DNA of 64,000 nt from DAHUXN01 sp963811805 (GTDB lineage: Bacteria > Acidobacteriota > Terriglobia > Acidiferrales > UBA7541): contig CAWESU010000001.1 of the NCBI GenBank assembly GCA_963811805.1, forward strand, positions 2,728,001 to 2,792,000, in the 5' to 3' direction. Within the stretch, counting starts at the first letter, position 1; every line of letters begins with the position of its first letter. Below the pieces are notes generated by a model. That model was not told where the DNA came from, did not search any database, and was given only the letters and a program-made list of their open reading frames with translations. Positions 24,087 through 32,962 of the stretch are shown here, one piece after another. The position numbers were made by a program, and so were the translations under genes.

Positions 24087-24350
24087 ATGAAATGGTATAT
24101 CGTCGTGGTCGGCGCGGTTTTCGTTATTCTGTTGATTTACTCCTCTTTTCATCAAAGTGTGCATCGCGTGGAAGCCTGCGTAGATTTTCATGGGCGCACG
24201 CATTGTGCGGAAGCCTCCGGGCAGACGCGCGCCGCTGCGATTCGCAGCGCGCAGGAAATCGATTGCGAGCTGGTCGCTAACGGCCGCGACGAGAATATCG
24301 CCTGCCTCGACCTGCAGCCCTCTTCGGTGCGCGAGCTGTCCGCAAAGTAG
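24087..24350 (+). CDS. Small membrane-anchored protein of unknown function
   Basis: 87 residues from ATG 24087. One N-terminal membrane helix (MKWYIVVVGAVFVILLIYSS) is followed by a soluble domain with three cysteines: a CVDF-GRTHC block and later CELVANG and IACLDLQP. The paired-cysteine layout and Ala-rich helix suggest a small disulfide-containing extracytoplasmic domain. The kinase gene ends 22 bp before it. Not recognised as a named family. Confidence 0.7.
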   Translation: MKWYIVVVGAVFVILLIYSSFHQSVHRVEACVDFHGRTHCAEASGQTRAAAIRSAQEIDCELVANGRDENIACLDLQPSSVRELSAK

Positions 24351-24387
24351 CGCGCGCGGGTGCGGGCGTTCTTTCTTGGTCATTGTC

Positions 24388-24439
24388 CGGTCATGACCGT
24401 TGATATAACCTTGACACTTGCCTTAGGGCTTTCTAGCAT
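24388..24439 (+). promoter_or_regulatory. Promoter with adjacent 12-bp palindrome upstream of the PilZ gene
   Basis: TTGACA (24411-24416), 17 bp, TAGCAT (24434-24439). Just upstream is the perfect palindrome CGGTCATGACCG (24388-24399), 11 bp before the -35, the position expected for an activator site. The PilZ gene starts 45 bp after the -10. Confidence 0.55.
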
Positions 24440-24484
24440 CCTCCCAGCACCCAAAAATTCGATCCGTTGCAAATGGTGCACTGA

Positions 24485-24796
24485 GTGAGCGGAGCCGAAC
24501 GCCGCAGGCATAAACGCTATCCTTGTAAGGCCGCTGTGAAAATCACTTGGGGCCAAGTCTCCCTGGAAGCCAGGCTGCGCGACATCAGCGCCTCCGGCAT
24601 GTACCTCGAGACCCCCGAGCCACTCTGGGCCCGCGCGCAGTTTTCCGCCGTCCTGATGCTTCCGGAAGTGATCCGTGTAGAATGTATCGTTCGCCGCGTG
24701 GATGCGGGCAAAGGCATGGTCGTCGAGTTCACCGAGCTGACCCAGGAAACAAAAATGAATATCACCCACCTCATCTGGAAGCTTGCTCACCAGTGA
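24485..24796 (+). CDS. PilZ-domain protein (c-di-GMP receptor candidate)
   Basis: 103 residues from GTG 24485. The single domain carries the c-di-GMP motif in two parts: RRRHKR at residues 6-11 and DISASGMYLE near 33-42 (D-x-S-x-x-G). No other domain is present, so it would act by binding a partner. Its stop overlaps the GTG of the next gene (GTGA), making the zinc-ribbon membrane protein a candidate partner. Confidence 0.88.
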   Translation: MSGAERRRHKRYPCKAAVKITWGQVSLEARLRDISASGMYLETPEPLWARAQFSAVLMLPEVIRVECIVRRVDAGKGMVVEFTELTQETKMNITHLIWKLAHQ

Positions 24797-25380
24797 CGCG
24801 CTGTCCCCATTGTGGGGCGGAGCGCACCGCAATCGTCTGCGAAAACTGCGGCATGAGTTCAGCGGAAGCCAGCCGCGCCATGCGCCGCAGCCTCGTCAAT
24901 CGCCTGGGAATTTTTCTGCTTGGCGTGGTCGCGTTCTTCGTCCCTTGTTTCTTCTATCCGCCGTTGGAGCTGGATGAAATTCTCGTTTTTGTGGGCGTGA
25001 TTTTCTTTTCCACCATCGCGTTGGCCATGTGGGCCGAGCGCCGCTCGATTCGCGGCCAGGAAGTCGAATTGCTGAAACACATTTTTCACGGCCTGGTGCC
25101 TATTCCCTGGCTGCTCGGCGTGCTCCTTCTGATAAATGGCTCGCTCGACCGCTCCGCCCCGCGTGACGTCGAATCCACGGTCGTCAGCCGCCTTGCGGTT
25201 CCGGGCCTGCTGCCGATGCACCAGTTGATCGTCAAATCCTGGCGCGACGGCCGCGGCGTGGAGCGCTTAGCTGTCACTCGTCAGGATTTCGATCGCTTTC
25301 AGGTAGGCTCCCGCGTCATCGTCCGCGTCGAAGACGGCCTGGTTGGCATCCCCTGGATTTTCGGCGTTTACAATCCCTAA
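24793..25380 (+). CDS. Zinc-ribbon membrane protein, unknown function
   Basis: 195 residues from GTG 24793. The N-terminal zinc ribbon is CPHCG-x9-CENCG. Three hydrophobic segments follow (LGIFLLGVVAFFVPCFF, LVFVGVIFFSTIALAMW, IPWLLGVLLLING), then a soluble C-terminal domain of about 80 residues (TVVSRLAVPG... FQVGSRVIVRVEDG) resembling a small beta-barrel. Translationally coupled to the PilZ gene by a 4-nt overlap. Confidence 0.8.
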   Translation: MTRCPHCGAERTAIVCENCGMSSAEASRAMRRSLVNRLGIFLLGVVAFFVPCFFYPPLELDEILVFVGVIFFSTIALAMWAERRSIRGQEVELLKHIFHGLVPIPWLLGVLLLINGSLDRSAPRDVESTVVSRLAVPGLLPMHQLIVKSWRDGRGVERLAVTRQDFDRFQVGSRVIVRVEDGLVGIPWIFGVYNP

Positions 25381-25470
25381 CTCTTTCGTATTGTCATTCT
25401 GAGCGCAGCGGCGAATCTCGCCATGGTCTTTCTCTTCCTTCCCGCGCGAAGATAAATCCAACAGTCCGTG

Positions 25471-26057
25471 ATGCTTCCTGACGCCATCACCGAACGCTTC
25501 CCGTTCCTCGAACCCCTGGAGGAAGATTGGCAGCCCGTGGCGCGCTGGGCGCTCGCCGTCTGGCTGATTTTCTATCTGCTCTTTTTGTATCAGGCCTATC
25601 GCCACCAGGGCCCCATGCTGATGATCGACGTCGTTTTCGTTCCCATCCACGAAGGCGGCCATCTTTTTTTCGCTGGTTTGGCAACCAATGGATCTACATC
25701 GCCGGCGGCACGTTTATGCAGCTGTTCGCTCCCTTTGCGCTGGCCGTTTACTTCGCCTTCAAACGCCACGTCACCGGCACGGCCTTCTGCGCATTTTTCT
25801 TCTTCGAACAGTTTCTGCCCATCGCGACTTACATGGCCGACGCACGTGCACAGGCGCTCCCGCTGGTCACCGTCGGAGACAGCGACTACATCATTCACGA
25901 CTGGAATTATTTGTTCACGAGCCTCGGTGTGCTGAATCACGACACGCAAATCGCCGCCGCGGTTCGCACCCTCGGCTGGCTCGGTATGTGCGCCACCGTG
26001 GCCTGGCTCATTTGGCGTTCTCGTGCTAGCGTTTCGTCGTTGTCTCAGTCGAAATGA
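25471..26057 (+). pseudogene. HEGGH membrane protein (metalloprotease-like), broken by a -1 frameshift
   Basis: Two overlapping frames make one protein of about 195 residues. The first (from ATG 25471) has a membrane helix and PIHEGGHLFF; the second picks up at 25671 with RWFGNQWIYIAGGTFMQ and continues to 26057 with FEQFLPIATYMADARAQ and YIIHDWNYL. The join is in a run of seven T (25664-25670): one more T would restore one frame. The order HE-x-GH, ADAR, HDW is a pattern I know from a conserved uncharacterised membrane family. A sequencing error, a real mutation or slippage are all possible. The stop overlaps the next ATG. Confidence 0.75.
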
Positions 26058-26857
26058 TTGGTGCGCCCAAATCGAAGCTCTTTTCCTGCTTCCTGTTCTC
26101 TTCGATTCTAATTTCGGTTGTGGCGCGAGGCGCGGAAAACAAGCCCGCGTCTTATGGCTACCGCATCGTTCACACCTATCCGCACGATCCCAAGGCATTC
26201 ACACAAGGCTTGATTTATCTGGACGGCTATCTTTACGAGAGCACCGGATTGAATGGGCAGTCTTCTCTGCGCAAAGTGGATTTGAGGACCGGATTGGTGC
26301 TCGAGCGCCACGATCTTGATCCGCATCTCTTTGGCGAAGGGCTCACAAACTGGAAGAACATGCTGGTTCAGCTTACCTGGAAAGCGCAGACCGGTTTTGT
26401 GTACGATCGAGCCACTTTTCGTTTGCTGCGCACGTTTCAATACGGGGGCGAGGGCTGGGGCCTGACGCAGGACGGCGTACATATCATCATGAGTGACGGA
26501 AGTTCGGCGCTGCGCTTTTTGGATCCGCAAACGTTTCAGGAGGTGAAACGTATTGTCGTTTCGGACGGTGGCGTGGAAGTCCATGAATTGAATGAGCTCG
26601 AATACATTCGCGGCCGCATCTACGCGAACGTTTGGCAGACGGATTTGATCGCCATTATCTCGCCGCAAGACGGGCGCGTGCTGGGCTGGGCTGATTTGAG
26701 CGGCTTACGGCCGGAAAGCGTGCGCGGAAATTCGGACGCGGTTCTGAACGGTATCGCGTTCGATGCGGCGCACGATCGCTTGTTCGTTACCGGGAAGCTG
26801 TGGCCGAAGCTCTTCGAAATTCAGCTCCTACGAAAAGACGCGCGGCTGCAGAAATAG
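26054..26857 (+). CDS. Glutaminyl-peptide cyclotransferase (QCT, beta-propeller type)
   Basis: 267 residues with a signal peptide (FSCFLFSSILISVVARG). Plant/bacterial-type glutamine cyclotransferase, which forms N-terminal pyroglutamate on exported proteins. Matching blocks: HDPKAFTQGLIYLDGYLYESTG, LFGEGLTNW, GEGWGLT, ELEYIRGRIYANVW and LNGIAFDAAHDRLFVTGK. Full length for the family. Its ATG overlaps the stop of the HEGGH membrane gene by 4 nt. Confidence 0.92.
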   Translation: MIGAPKSKLFSCFLFSSILISVVARGAENKPASYGYRIVHTYPHDPKAFTQGLIYLDGYLYESTGLNGQSSLRKVDLRTGLVLERHDLDPHLFGEGLTNWKNMLVQLTWKAQTGFVYDRATFRLLRTFQYGGEGWGLTQDGVHIIMSDGSSALRFLDPQTFQEVKRIVVSDGGVEVHELNELEYIRGRIYANVWQTDLIAIISPQDGRVLGWADLSGLRPESVRGNSDAVLNGIAFDAAHDRLFVTGKLWPKLFEIQLLRKDARLQK

Positions 26858-26938
26858 CCCGCGGCGCTTCCCACGCGCGCGCGAAAATGCTACTTTGTCG
26901 CTGCGGGCATTTGTCGCCAGCCTGACGCGTACCGCCCC

Positions 26939-27598
26939 ATGCCATCGTCGCTCACTCAAGTCCTCGAATTCGCGCTCCTCGCGCTCACCTCGATTTTTTT
27001 CCTGGTCGATCCGTTCGCTGTGATTCCGCTTTTCCTGGCGGTGACTTCCGATGCTTCCGTTGCGGAACGCCGCCACGTTGCACGCAAATCCGCACTGACC
27101 TGCGCCATTGTTCTTTGCGCTTTCGCGATTGCTGGCAGCTTAATTTTCAAGTTGTTCGGCATCACGCTGCCGGCATTCAAAATCGCCGGCGGAATTATTC
27201 TGCTGCAAATCGGCATCGACATGCTGCAAGCCAAACAGTCCGGGCAGCGCTCCACGCCGGAGGAAACGGAAGAAGGGACCGCGAAGGAAGACGCCAGCAT
27301 TATCCCGCTGGGCATGCCGATGCTGGCGGGGCCGGGGGCCATCTCGACGGTGATGGTGCTGATCGGCGAGTCGCACACGGTGTGGCGCAGGGGAGTGGTC
27401 TACGCGGCGATCATCGTTACCTCGTTCGCGGCGTATTTGGTACTCGCGGGCGCGGGGCGCGTGCGGCGCTACATGGGCGAAACCGGCGTGCGCATCCTCA
27501 TGCGATTGATGGGTTTGCTGCTGCTGGCCCTTGCGGTGCAGTTCATCGCCAACGGCCTGATCGATTTCGGCCTGTTGAAAAGTCCCGTAGCATATTGA
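26939..27598 (+). CDS. MarC-family integral membrane protein
   Basis: 219 residues with six membrane segments in the MarC layout: FFLVDPFAVIPLFLAVT in TM1, KIAGGIILLQIGIDML, a charged central loop (about residues 98-118) and IIPLGMPMLAGPGAISTVMVL. MarC proteins are uncharacterised transporters or stress-related membrane proteins. Stands alone, with 80 bp before it and a convergent leuD after it. Confidence 0.92.
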   Translation: MPSSLTQVLEFALLALTSIFFLVDPFAVIPLFLAVTSDASVAERRHVARKSALTCAIVLCAFAIAGSLIFKLFGITLPAFKIAGGIILLQIGIDMLQAKQSGQRSTPEETEEGTAKEDASIIPLGMPMLAGPGAISTVMVLIGESHTVWRRGVVYAAIIVTSFAAYLVLAGAGRVRRYMGETGVRILMRLMGLLLLALAVQFIANGLIDFGLLKSPVAY

Positions 27599-27651
27599 TT
27601 TTTTCCAAACAACAATTTCTGGCTTGCAGCGATGATGTGCGGTGAATTCGC

Positions 27652-28293
27652 TCAGTTGCGAGGGGAATAGAACTGGATGTCGACGGGGTCGACCATTTGC
27701 GGAATGGGCAGGCCTTTTTTTTCGTAGGTGGAAATGTCGGACTCGCGTTCGAGCGTGAGGCCGATGTCGTCGAGGCCTTTGAGCAGGCAGCTCTTGCGGA
27801 ACGGATCGATCTCGAAAGAGCGTTTGAAACCCTTGTCGTCGCTGACGGTTTGATTTTCCAGATCGACGCTCAGCGTATAGCCTTCATTTTTTTCGAGGCG
27901 CGAGAAAAGTTCGTCCATGTCGACGTCCGAAAGCGTCACGGGCAGGATGCCGTTCTTGAAGCAGTTGTTGTAAAAAATGTCGGCGTAGCTGGGCGCGATG
28001 ATGGCGCGAAATCCGTAGTCGCCGATGGCCCACGGAGCGTGCTCGCGGCTGGAGCCGCAGCCGAAATTCGCGCGTGCCAGCAAAACCGAAGCGCCTTTGT
28101 AGCGCGGCTTGTTCAGCGCAAAATCGGGATTCGGTTTTTCACCCGGCAAATAGCGCCAATCGTAAAACAGAACGCGCCCATAGCCTTCGCGCGTCAGAAA
28201 TTTCAGGAATTGCTTGGGCACCATTTGGTCCGTGTCCACGTTGACGCGATCCATCGGTGCCGCCAGGCCGGTATGCTTTGTGAACGGCTTCAT
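27652..28293 (-). CDS. leuD: 3-isopropylmalate dehydratase, small subunit
   Basis: 213 residues from ATG 28293 (MKPFTKHTG); an ATG at 28311 overlapping leuC is possible but GGAAG about 11 bp before 28293 favours the shorter form. LeuD with LeuC isomerises 2- to 3-isopropylmalate in leucine synthesis. Blocks: NVDTDQMVPKQFLK near the N-terminus and NFGCGSSREHAPWA, the mobile active-site loop. The leuC stop is immediately upstream. Confidence 0.96.
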   Translation of the reverse strand: MKPFTKHTGLAAPMDRVNVDTDQMVPKQFLKFLTREGYGRVLFYDWRYLPGEKPNPDFALNKPRYKGASVLLARANFGCGSSREHAPWAIGDYGFRAIIAPSYADIFYNNCFKNGILPVTLSDVDMDELFSRLEKNEGYTLSVDLENQTVSDDKGFKRSFEIDPFRKSCLLKGLDDIGLTLERESDISTYEKKGLPIPQMVDPVDIQFYSPRN

Positions 28294-28294
28294 T

Positions 28295-29716
28295 TCAGTT
28301 CTGGCTTCCATTGCGCCATTTGCGGACGTCGACGAAGTGGCCTTCGATGGCCGCAGCGGCGGCCATGAGCGGGCTCACGAGATGGGTGCGGCCGTCTTTT
28401 CCCTGGCGTCCTTCGAAATTGCGATTGGAAGTGCTGGCGCAGCGTTCGTGCGGCTGTAGAACGTCGTCGTTCATGCCAATGCACATGCTGCACCCAGCGT
28501 CGCGCCACTCGAATCCAGCAGCGACGAAAATTTTGTCGAGGCCTTCCTCTTCGGCTTGCGCTCTGACGCGGCGCGAGCCGGGAACGACGAGCGCCTGCTT
28601 GAGGGATTTCGCAACGTGCTTTCCGGCGACGAGCTTCGCGGCGAGGCGCAAATCTTCGAGACGCGAATTCGTGCACGAGCCGATAAAAACGCGGTCGAGC
28701 TGAATGTCGGTAATGGGCGTGCCCGGTTTCAGATCCATGTAGACGAGGGCGCGCTCGGCGGCTTTGCGGTCCACGTCATTGGCGAAGGAAGCCGGGTCGG
28801 GGACGCGCTGCGTGACATCGGTGACCATGCCGGGATTTGTGCCCCAGGTGACTTGCGGTGCAAGCTTTGCGGCGTCGAGCTCGACCGTTTCGTCGAATTT
28901 CGCGCCGGGATCGGACGGCAAAGTTTTCCAACGTTCGACGAGCCGCTGAAAATCTTTTCCGCGCGGGACAAACGGCCGACCTTCGAGATAGGCGAACGTG
29001 GTTTCGTCGGGCGCGACCATTCCGGCGCGGGCGCCGCCTTCGATGGACATATTGCAAATGGTCATGCGCGCTTCCATCGAAAGAGCGCGAATGGCTTCGC
29101 CGGTATATTCGAAAACGTGGCCGTTGCCGCCGGCGATTCCCAGCTTTCCGATGATGGCGAGGATGATGTCTTTCGACGCTAGCCCGCCGCCGAGCTTTCC
29201 TTTCACTTCGATCCGCGTGGTTTTCGATTTGAATTGCGAGAGACATTGCGTGGCGAGGACGTGCTCGATTTCGCTGGTGCCGATGCCAAAGGCCAGCGCG
29301 CCCATGGCGCCGTGTGTGGAGGTGTGGCTGTCTCCGCAAACGATGGTGAAGCCGGGCTGTGTGATGCCCAGTTCCGGGCCGATGATGTGCACGATGCCTT
29401 GATTGCGGCTGTGCATGTCGAAGAGGCGCACGCCGGTTTCCGCGCAGTTTTTCGTGAGAGCTTTGAACTGGCCATCGGCGTCCGCGTCGAGCACTGGCAG
29501 TGCACGATTTTTTGTGGAGACGGAATGATCCATCACCGCGAAAGTCAGTTCCGGGCGGCGAACTTTGCGGCCCGCGGCTTTGAGTCCGGCGAATGCCTGG
29601 GGAGAAGTGCCTTCGTGGATCAGGTGACGGTCAATATAAATCAACGAGGGCTGGCCGGGGACTTCGCGCACGACGTGCGCGTTCCAGATTTTCTCGTAAA
29701 GGGTCAGCGGAGGCAT
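28295..29716 (-). CDS. leuC: 3-isopropylmalate dehydratase, large subunit
   Basis: 473 residues from ATG 29716 (MPPLTLYEKIW), matching the usual length; a further ATG at 29824 would add 36 unlikely residues. Binds the [4Fe-4S] cluster through Cys in VFIGSCTNSR and two Cys in DAGCSMCIGMN. DSHTSTHGAMGALAFGIGTSE is the aconitase-family signature. Co-transcribed with leuD. No leuA or leuB is in the window, so the leucine genes are split in this genome. Confidence 0.97.
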   Translation of the reverse strand: MPPLTLYEKIWNAHVVREVPGQPSLIYIDRHLIHEGTSPQAFAGLKAAGRKVRRPELTFAVMDHSVSTKNRALPVLDADADGQFKALTKNCAETGVRLFDMHSRNQGIVHIIGPELGITQPGFTIVCGDSHTSTHGAMGALAFGIGTSEIEHVLATQCLSQFKSKTTRIEVKGKLGGGLASKDIILAIIGKLGIAGGNGHVFEYTGEAIRALSMEARMTICNMSIEGGARAGMVAPDETTFAYLEGRPFVPRGKDFQRLVERWKTLPSDPGAKFDETVELDAAKLAPQVTWGTNPGMVTDVTQRVPDPASFANDVDRKAAERALVYMDLKPGTPITDIQLDRVFIGSCTNSRLEDLRLAAKLVAGKHVAKSLKQALVVPGSRRVRAQAEEEGLDKIFVAAGFEWRDAGCSMCIGMNDDVLQPHERCASTSNRNFEGRQGKDGRTHLVSPLMAAAAAIEGHFVDVRKWRNGSQN

Positions 29717-30063
29717 GAGACCACCCGGTTCAGGCTTATCGGCGACAAAAGAGGAAAGACGCGGCGTGAGCGGGGCACTTTGCCGGGAAGTTGCCGTTTC
29801 GAGCTCGATTGAAACAGGGTGCAAAATGTGGCGATTAGAAACTCCGCAAGCCTTTGTTTTCTATGACTTAGCTCGATCTCTAATTCCGAGGTGTTGCGAT
29901 TAGAATTCGCCCAGGGGGCAGCAGCCCATTGGAAAAAGAAGAGCGCCGGCCGATTACAACGTTGTTCCCGGAGCACCGTCGGTGCTGCCTCCAAAAGTTA
30001 CGGACCGTTAACACTAAGAGCGTAGCACAAGGCAGGCGGAATTGTTAGAGGCGAGCGTCCGAG
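29717..30063. other. 347-bp gap upstream of leuC
   Basis: No supported gene. It holds a perfect short hairpin AGCACC-gtc-GGTGCT (around 29971-29985) and two copies of GCGATTAGAA (29831-29840 and 29896-29905). It should carry the leuCD promoter and leader on the minus strand, but no clear -35/-10 pair or leucine-rich leader peptide was found. Confidence 0.4.
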
Positions 30064-31170
30064 TCAGGCGCGGTGCGCCACTGCAGAAATGGAGCGGGAG
30101 GCCAATTCGTGTTGGATGTTGCCGGCAAGAAAGCGGCGAGCGCGCTCATTCTCTTTGAGGAAGGCGTCGAGGTGGCAAAGAGTCAGTGCGCGGATGAAGA
30201 AGTGGGCTTGTTCACCAGAGCAGAGTTCCGCAATCGGCTTCATTTCCTGCTGAATCCAAGCGAGCGCGGGCGGCCACTGCATGGCGCTGATTTTTTCGTG
30301 CTCGTGCTCGACATTGTCGATGAAGTGGAGATGGTCGGCGCGATGGAGGACGAACATGCATTTTGTTGCGGGCGTTCTCTCGAAGAGTTCGTACATGCCA
30401 GTGAGGGGAAGGGAAACGTCGTTCTCGGCGACGAGGTAGAGGGTAGGGACATCGCGATCCCAGGCGAACGTGAGGGTGACGGGAAGAATGCCGGGCCGGG
30501 GATTTGAGGCTCCACCGGGTGCGAGGGCCACGATGGCACGGACACGCCGATCGGCTTCGGGCGTGGCAAGCGCAGTCCAACCACCGAAACTGTGTCCGAC
30601 GATCCCGACGCGCGATGGATCGATCGCGGCTTCTGGGAGCGAGGAAGGCAAGGCGAGCAAATAGTCGAGAAGGAAGCGAATGTCCGGCACGCGGCCTGCA
30701 ATCACGGCTTGCATTCGCGCGGCGGTTTGGCCGGGAGTTTCTCCGGCTTTGCGCGCCAGTTCCGGAGCGATGACCTCGGAGTGATCGAGGGCGGCGACGA
30801 GATAGCCGTGGCTAGCCAGGTGAGTGGTGAGAAAAGTGGCGGCGCGACGATGTCCCGCGCTGTGGTGCGAGAAAAGAATCAGCGGGTAAGTTCCGGGCTC
30901 CGGGGCGGCGTCGCGCACGGCGGCCTGGCGCCGTGGCGTGTCGCTCGAAGGAACGGTGAAAGTGTCCTGAGTTGCCGGCGAGAGGTCCTGGCCGAGGCGG
31001 TGCGACGCAGCGGGATACCAGATTTCGCAGGGGAACAGGCGGTCGCGCGCTTTATCGCGGATCTGGATGGAGCGGACGCCAACAGGAAAAGGTCCGCGGG
31101 CGAATGGATCGTAGGCCTGGTCGGCGGTCGCGGTGGTCGCGGAATTAAGCTTGGGACTTGCCCGAGTCAT
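30064..31170 (-). CDS. Alpha/beta hydrolase (PAF-acetylhydrolase/dienelactone-hydrolase-like)
   Basis: 368 residues, no signal peptide. The nucleophile elbow is GHSFGGW near the centre, preceded by an ILFSHHSAGHRRA oxyanion loop and followed by late Asp and His candidates (VAENDVSLPL; HRADHLHFIDN). The N-terminal IEIWYPA-type strand (CEIWYPAAS) is typical of the predicted dienelactone hydrolase/PAF-AH group. Substrate unknown. 89 bp downstream of the next hydrolase gene on the same strand. Confidence 0.85.
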   Translation of the reverse strand: MTRASPKLNSATTATADQAYDPFARGPFPVGVRSIQIRDKARDRLFPCEIWYPAASHRLGQDLSPATQDTFTVPSSDTPRRQAAVRDAAPEPGTYPLILFSHHSAGHRRAATFLTTHLASHGYLVAALDHSEVIAPELARKAGETPGQTAARMQAVIAGRVPDIRFLLDYLLALPSSLPEAAIDPSRVGIVGHSFGGWTALATPEADRRVRAIVALAPGGASNPRPGILPVTLTFAWDRDVPTLYLVAENDVSLPLTGMYELFERTPATKCMFVLHRADHLHFIDNVEHEHEKISAMQWPPALAWIQQEMKPIAELCSGEQAHFFIRALTLCHLDAFLKENERARRFLAGNIQHELASRSISAVAHRA

Positions 31171-31259
31171 CGCTGAAAGCAGTTCCTCTGGGTGGATATG
31201 TTGGCACAGTCGCGATGTGGCGGCAATGAGATGGCGAAGACGTTGGGCAAGCCGCGCAG

Positions 31260-32183
31260 TTAGCCGAGGTAGGGGGAGGAAGGCAGGGCGCGGGAGGGGA
31301 TTTGGTTCTGGGCGAGGGAGGCGGGGGTGGGAAGGGTGTGCTGGGCGATGGATGCGGATGGAGGCGCGGAGGCGGTGGGGATACCAAGGAAGACGGAGAT
31401 TTGCGGAATGGTGTTGGGCTGGCCCCAGTAGTCGCCATGGTTGTAGCCGTGCGTGGGTGAGATGAACATTTCGGTTTGGGCGGTCCAGTTGGATTGCGGC
31501 TGGCCGTAGCGTCCAATGGCCGTGGGAAAAAAGCCCTCGAGAGCGGCGGCCTCTCCGATGGGGAAGGCGAAATGCAGGACCGTGTCGGCTTCAGAATAGA
31601 GGGTCCGGCGGGTGGAGCTGAGCGTCGCGGCTTGGTAGAGATCGGCGTTCGATTCGACCATCGAGACAGGCACGGCCGCGGCCATGGTGCAGAAGCCTTT
31701 GAACTGAATTTGGGAGCTGAGGCCGCCTGCGGTTTTCGTGGCTTCGAGCGCGGAGAGCAGTTCGAGAACGACGCGATTGCCGAGGGAATGCGCGACGAAG
31801 TAGATGTCGAGAGTTGCACCGTTAGGGATTGGAAGCGCTGCAAGAAAATTGGCGAAGACGGCAGCAGATTGTTTTGCAGGGCCCATTTCGAGGGCATAAC
31901 TAGCGGCGGAGACGGCGCCCCAGGACTTGTCGCCGGGCCAATAGCAAGAATGGATGGCGGGTTGCCACTTATCGTGGAGGGCGTTTCCGGGGCCGGGGAA
32001 ATTGGCGAAAAACGAGGCGTATGCGGCGCTGGCGTCAGCGAACGAATCGTTGAAGCCGTGAAAAAGAAAAACGAGCCGGCCGCCATACGCGCCGAGAGCG
32101 CCGGCGACTTGCGGCAGGACGTCGCCGCCGGAGGCGTCGGAACGGACGCTCAATTCGCCAGGGGATAAAACAGGCGAGGCCAT
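31260..32183 (-). CDS. Alpha/beta hydrolase (DUF900-like)
   Basis: 307 residues from ATG 32183; a TTG two codons up is also open. Oxyanion-side FLFHGFNDSF and nucleophile elbow FVAHSLGNRVV (A-H-S-L-G) are the two recognisable elements, a pattern of the DUF900-type hydrolases. C-terminus ends in an unusual low-complexity Ala/Pro/Ser-rich tail (from about residue 265). Starts 2 bp after the stop of the membrane protein gene, so the two are coupled. Confidence 0.75.
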   Translation of the reverse strand: MASPVLSPGELSVRSDASGGDVLPQVAGALGAYGGRLVFLFHGFNDSFADASAAYASFFANFPGPGNALHDKWQPAIHSCYWPGDKSWGAVSAASYALEMGPAKQSAAVFANFLAALPIPNGATLDIYFVAHSLGNRVVLELLSALEATKTAGGLSSQIQFKGFCTMAAAVPVSMVESNADLYQAATLSSTRRTLYSEADTVLHFAFPIGEAAALEGFFPTAIGRYGQPQSNWTAQTEMFISPTHGYNHGDYWGQPNTIPQISVFLGIPTASAPPSASIAQHTLPTPASLAQNQIPSRALPSSPYLG

Positions 32184-32185
32184 AG

Positions 32186-32962
32186 TCAAGTGCGCATCTG
32201 CTCGATGGCGGCGACGAGGTCGCGGGCCACGGGCGCGAGGAGCCCGGAGAAAATCGCGGCGAGCACGATGAAATAGATGGAGTGCGCGGAGTTCAACGGA
32301 CGGCCGCTGATAACGAGCGCGGCAGCGGCGAGAATGGCGCTGAAGAGGATGGCGAAGAATTGCATCCAGAATTTCCAGCGGAAGCCGATAGAGATTTGCA
32401 GGCTGTCGACGGCGCGCTGGATTTGGTGGGAGACGCGGTTGCGCGCGGCGACGAGCTCGTCGACCTGATCGTGCTCGGCGTCGGTGAGCTGGATGGCGGG
32501 CTTGCGCAGGAGGGCTTTGCGAGCCGACTGAATCGCGGGGTCAGGCGGGTTGATAGCAGCGAGGTCCGCGAGTTTGGATTGGCTGGCGAGGCAGCGGAGT
32601 AGGTCCCAGTGGCGCGCGGGATAGTCCAGAATGACTTGCGTGGCGGCATTGATTTGGCCGCAGAGCTGTTCGATGGGCAGGGAGTAGAAAGCGCGGTCGT
32701 CGCCGGCGGTGGCGAGATGGACCAGGTCGGTTTTGGCTTGGGGAAGGTTGACTGCTGGCGCGGCGCTGGTGGCGCGGGCGCGCTGAGCGAGCCAATTTTC
32801 GACGTGGAAGCGCTGGAACCAGCGCCGCAACGGGAGCATGTTCTTGGCCGTTTGAACGAGCGCCATGCTGAGCGCGCCGATTCCGAGCAGAGGGAGGATG
32901 ACGAGCAGGGACCAGTGGGTCAACAACTGAAGGCCCTGCGTTAAGGATTGATCCGGAGTCAT
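32186..32962 (-). CDS. Three-helix membrane protein of unknown function
   Basis: 258 residues from ATG 32962 with a clear GAGGAG 5-10 bp upstream; longer frames extend into non-coding DNA. One membrane helix near residue 18-38 and two near the C-terminus (FAILFSAILAAAALVISG, IYFIVLAAIFSGLLAPV) flank a 150-residue soluble, helix-rich central region with many Ala/Gln residues and a DEL-R-H-QIQRAVDSL segment. Topology suggests a cytosolic central domain. Coupled to the downstream hydrolase. No named family recognised. Confidence 0.7.
   Translation of the reverse strand: MTPDQSLTQGLQLLTHWSLLVILPLLGIGALSMALVQTAKNMLPLRRWFQRFHVENWLAQRARATSAAPAVNLPQAKTDLVHLATAGDDRAFYSLPIEQLCGQINAATQVILDYPARHWDLLRCLASQSKLADLAAINPPDPAIQSARKALLRKPAIQLTDAEHDQVDELVAARNRVSHQIQRAVDSLQISIGFRWKFWMQFFAILFSAILAAAALVISGRPLNSAHSIYFIVLAAIFSGLLAPVARDLVAAIEQMRT

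Noticed and set aside
29717..30063. Leucine leader peptide or T-box before leuC
   Set aside because: The hairpin and A-rich stretch lack a leucine codon run or a T-box specifier pattern.
31145..32086. 313-residue minus-strand frame rich in Ser/Pro
   Set aside because: Shifted frame of the DUF900-like hydrolase, whose AHSLG and HGFND motifs lie in the chosen frame.
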